Assembly: GCA_903837445.1 (NCBI GenBank)
Contig: CAILUR010000182.1
Span: forward strand, 1-14,775
DNA length: 14,775 bases
Source of the DNA: an uncultured bacterium
GTDB taxonomy: Bacteria; Oederibacteriota; PGYV01; CAILUR01
Direction: 5' to 3'
A program made the translations under genes and the position numbers. This document shows positions 12,237 to 14,775 of this stretch, in pieces (within the stretch, counting starts at the first letter, position 1; the number at the start of each line of letters is the position of its first letter). Under the pieces are notes generated by a model. It searched no databases. It saw only the letters and a list, made by a program, of their open reading frames with translations, and was not told where the DNA came from.

Positions 12237-14775
12237 ATGAAATTTGCGCAGTCAGTGGCTTTAACGATAATGTTTCTTTTTATGGCGGGTATTTTGTATG
12301 GGGTTGATATCACAGTTGACACCGTTTCTAATACTTCTGCCATAAGCACATATGTATACGGGACAAATCAAAACTTGTCAGGTGGAGAAAACTTTACAGT
12401 AAGGCGTCTCGGTGGCAACCGTTTGACAGGATACAACTGGGAAAACAATGCTTCTAATGCAGGAAATGATTGGTACAATCAGAGTGATAACTATCTTCCG
12501 TCTTCTATGGGAATTTCTGTGGCTGAAGAAGCCACTCCGGGAATCTGCCTAACAAAATTTCACGAAAGTAATCTCTCAAATAACATGGCTTCATATGTCA
12601 CACTGCCTATGGCAGGGTATGTGGCGGCTGATATTTCAGGCATTGTGAGTGTTGCCGAAACTGCGCCTTCGGCGAGATGGAAAATAGGGAAGGCTGCGAA
12701 AGGTACTGGCTTTATATATCCTCCAAATACCGCAGACAATTATGTTTATGTGGATGAGGAAGTCGCTTTTTTAGTAAACCGCTATGGACCAGCATCCGTC
12801 ACGACCGGAGTTAAATTTTATTCTATGGATAATGAACCTGACATATGGGATGGCACGCATGTGCGAATACACAGCACACCTGTGGGCGCCGCGGAATTGG
12901 TGACAAAAACAGCGGAGCTTGCAAACGCTGTTAAAAATGTGGACTCTTCTGCACAGGTGTTTGGTTATGGTTCTTATGGGTTCAATGGTTTTTATCAACT
13001 TCAAAACGCCACAGATTGGGCGACAGAAAAAGGTTCTTATGATTGGTATATTTCTTATTATCTGGATAAAATGCGACTGATGTCTCAGGTGACTGGAAAA
13101 AGATTGCTCGATGCACTTGATTTGCATTGGTACCCGGAAGCAAATCAAGACGGGACTTCAGACACTCGGATACAGGGGCCATCAGGAGCGGTGACACCAT
13201 TACCGACTATTGCCGCTGTCGCACGAGTTAATGCACCGCGTACTTTATGGGACTCGACATATACTGAAAGCAGTTGGATAGGGCAATACTATAGTTCCTT
13301 TCTTCCCCTCATACCAAAAGTGAAACAATCGATTGCTACATATTATCCAGGAACAAAATTGGCGATAAGCGAATATGAATACGGCGCTGGGGGACATATC
13401 TCTGGCGGGATAGCGATAGCGGATGTGCTTGGAATATTTGGAAAGTATGGAGTGTATTATGCTTCGTATTGGAATACAGAAGCCGGCGCATATACTTCTT
13501 CGGCATTTAAAATTTATAGAAACTATGATGGTATGAATAGCGCATACGGAGATGTCAATGTGAATGCAGGTTCAACAGATACCGCCAACTTGCCTGTCTA
13601 TGCCGCATATGAAAGTGCCAATCCTAAAAAACTGCATTTAATAATTATTAACCGAAACTTCACCACTGCGCAGACAGCAAACATAACAATTACCAGTCCG
13701 AATAGTTATAATCACGCAACGGTTTATGGCTTTGATAGCAATAGCTCCACCATTACTATCAAGGGAACATATTCTTCTATTGTGGGGAACGCCCTTTCTT
13801 TCAGCGTGCCAGTGTTGAGCGTCTATCATGTATTTTTTGAAGCTCTCACCACTGCTACAGTGACACCAACAATTTCAGCTACTAAGACTATAACCGCTAC
13901 AGCCACACCCACACTTTCGGCTACCACGACTAGAACCTCTACAGTGACACAAACACTTTCAGCTACTCCGACTATAACCGCTACTTGGACCGCTACGATT
14001 TCACCGACTTCGTCTATGATTGATGATTTTGAAGATAATGATTTTAATTATAATAATAAAAATTCTGCTTGGAACAAATACGCGTCCACAAGTAGCACAG
14101 GGACATATTTAATTGTTACTGGAGCGGCGCAGGGCACATACGCTGGATACTTTGGCGGCACCTTGAGCGGTAATGCGTGGGCCACCCTTTCCATAACAAG
14201 TGGCTTTAATGCTACTAACTCGGAAACAGATTTACATAGTTCTACGGGTTTAGAAATGTGGTTGAAAGGGAAACAAGGCACAGGCACCAGCGAAGCATTT
14301 TTGATTTATTTAGTGTCTTCAAATATAACTGATGGCACTTACTGGAGATTTTCTTATGTGCCTTCTACGGCGTGGACAAATTATAAACTGACTTGGAACT
14401 CTTTTCAAAAACCAGGGTGGGGACAGGGGAGTGCCTGCACGCTGGATGATGTTATGACTCATGCTACAGGAATAAGTTTTTTGATTACAGATTTGACTGG
14501 AACTACTGGAGTAAATAATACTGGAAATGAGTGGGACATAGATGCGTTGAATATATTTACAGTTCCGCCGTCACCCTCTCCGACTATAACTGCTACTCCA
14601 ACTGGGACGACCACTCCGCCGACTATGACTCCCACGCCGAGTATGACACCTGACAAAGCAGTGTGCGGGATAAGAATACTTTCTTATTATTATCCTTCGG
14701 CAGGATATGATGCTTCAAAAATACCATACAATGAAATGACACACATAGCGCATTGCTTTATAGTGCCTAATGCCG
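12237..14775 (+). CDS. Secreted multidomain hydrolase: GH44, carbohydrate-binding-like domain, GH18-like domain (3' end outside window)
   Basis: The frame is open from an ATG with GGAG six bases upstream and has no stop before the window ends, giving 846 visible residues. Residues 1-22 are a Sec signal peptide. Residues 23 to about 535 are a GH44 module (endoglucanase/xyloglucanase family): VRRLGGNRLTGYNWENNASNAG near the start, YSMDNEPDIW with E200 as the expected acid/base, and AISEYEYGAGGHISGGIA with E379 as the expected nucleophile. Residues 538-593 are a Thr-rich linker with tandem repeats. Residues 594 to about 775 (DDFED...GLEMWLKGK...WDIDALNIF) resemble CBM11-like beta-sandwich carbohydrate-binding domains. 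A second Thr/Pro linker spans about 777-805. From 809, CGIRILSYYYPSAGYDASKI and MTHIAHCFIVPNA resemble the first strands of a GH18 barrel. The protein is exported and probably attacks plant or microbial cell-wall glycans. The GH44 call is firm, the binding domain is moderate, and the GH18 call is provisional. Confidence 0.88.
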   Translation, partial: MKFAQSVALTIMFLFMAGILYGVDITVDTVSNTSAISTYVYGTNQNLSGGENFTVRRLGGNRLTGYNWENNASNAGNDWYNQSDNYLPSSMGISVAEEATPGICLTKFHESNLSNNMASYVTLPMAGYVAADISGIVSVAETAPSARWKIGKAAKGTGFIYPPNTADNYVYVDEEVAFLVNRYGPASVTTGVKFYSMDNEPDIWDGTHVRIHSTPVGAAELVTKTAELANAVKNVDSSAQVFGYGSYGFNGFYQLQNATDWATEKGSYDWYISYYLDKMRLMSQVTGKRLLDALDLHWYPEANQDGTSDTRIQGPSGAVTPLPTIAAVARVNAPRTLWDSTYTESSWIGQYYSSFLPLIPKVKQSIATYYPGTKLAISEYEYGAGGHISGGIAIADVLGIFGKYGVYYASYWNTEAGAYTSSAFKIYRNYDGMNSAYGDVNVNAGSTDTANLPVYAAYESANPKKLHLIIINRNFTTAQTANITITSPNSYNHATVYGFDSNSSTITIKGTYSSIVGNALSFSVPVLSVYHVFFEALTTATVTPTISATKTITATATPTLSATTTRTSTVTQTLSATPTITATWTATISPTSSMIDDFEDNDFNYNNKNSAWNKYASTSSTGTYLIVTGAAQGTYAGYFGGTLSGNAWATLSITSGFNATNSETDLHSSTGLEMWLKGKQGTGTSEAFLIYLVSSNITDGTYWRFSYVPSTAWTNYKLTWNSFQKPGWGQGSACTLDDVMTHATGISFLITDLTGTTGVNNTGNEWDIDALNIFTVPPSPSPTITATPTGTTTPPTMTPTPSMTPDKAVCGIRILSYYYPSAGYDASKIPYNEMTHIAHCFIVPNA
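13857..14012 (+). repeat. 42-bp tandem repeat encoding a Thr-rich linker
   Basis: Three full copies (13857-13898, 13899-13940, 13941-13982) and a degenerate partial fourth copy encode 14-residue units: TVTPTISATKTITA, TATPTLSATTTRTS and TVTQTLSATPTITA, then TWTATISPTS. Copies one and three are the most alike at the DNA level. The unit keeps Thr at alternate positions and makes an extended, potentially O-glycosylated spacer between the GH44 and binding domains. Confidence 0.85.

Noticed and set aside
13857..14012. Tandem repeats as a CRISPR array.
   Set aside because: The repeats are contiguous, in frame within a coding region, lack unique spacers and encode a Thr-rich linker.

Overview
The window is AT-rich bacterial chromosome, densely coded on the + strand, with one clear minus-strand gene (rpsT). 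Three things suggest a strictly anaerobic, diderm (outer-membrane) bacterium that degrades polysaccharides: a split pyruvate:ferredoxin oxidoreductase (porA/porB), an LptE-type lipopolysaccharide-assembly lipoprotein, and secreted glycoside hydrolases with Thr/Pro-rich linkers. The linker style and low GC would fit poorly cultured diderm lineages of the Elusimicrobia/Goldbacteria kind, but that placement is a guess and no marker here settles it.

Layout. (1) 2-1852: the end of porA and all of porB, closed by a strong intrinsic terminator. (2) 1995-6593: an operon of leuS, lptE, an unrecognised secreted protein and holA, tightly packed with overlapping or nearly touching ends. leuS-lptE-holA is a familiar bacterial order; the extra secreted gene between lptE and holA is the unusual part. 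(3) 6608-6921: a long perfect hairpin separates holA from convergent rpsT, which has a near-consensus promoter. (4) 7111-8700: murJ, divergent from rpsT. (5) 8782-8856: tRNA-Gln(CTG) with its own promoter, followed by an almost G-free A/C-rich trailer. (6) 9057-10441: folD and coaD, overlapping by one base. (7) 10442-11157: a gene for a small glycine-rich RRM RNA-binding protein, preceded by about 270 nt of untranslated, unusually GC-rich leader that folds into a chain of hairpins, and closed by a strong terminator. (8) 11206-14775: a carbohydrate-active cluster with a stand-alone GH18 protein lacking a signal peptide, then a large secreted multidomain enzyme (signal peptide, GH44, Thr-rich linker, carbohydrate-binding-like domain, second linker, start of a GH18-like domain) that runs off the window.

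How the parts relate. Regions 1-6 are housekeeping: pyruvate oxidation, tRNA charging, outer-membrane assembly, replication, translation, peptidoglycan export, one-carbon and CoA metabolism. The most original material is the structured leader of the RRM gene, a candidate cis-acting RNA with possible autoregulation, and the GH44/GH18 locus, where two GH18-type modules sit side by side, one intracellular by sequence and one fused to a secreted beta-glucan-type hydrolase.
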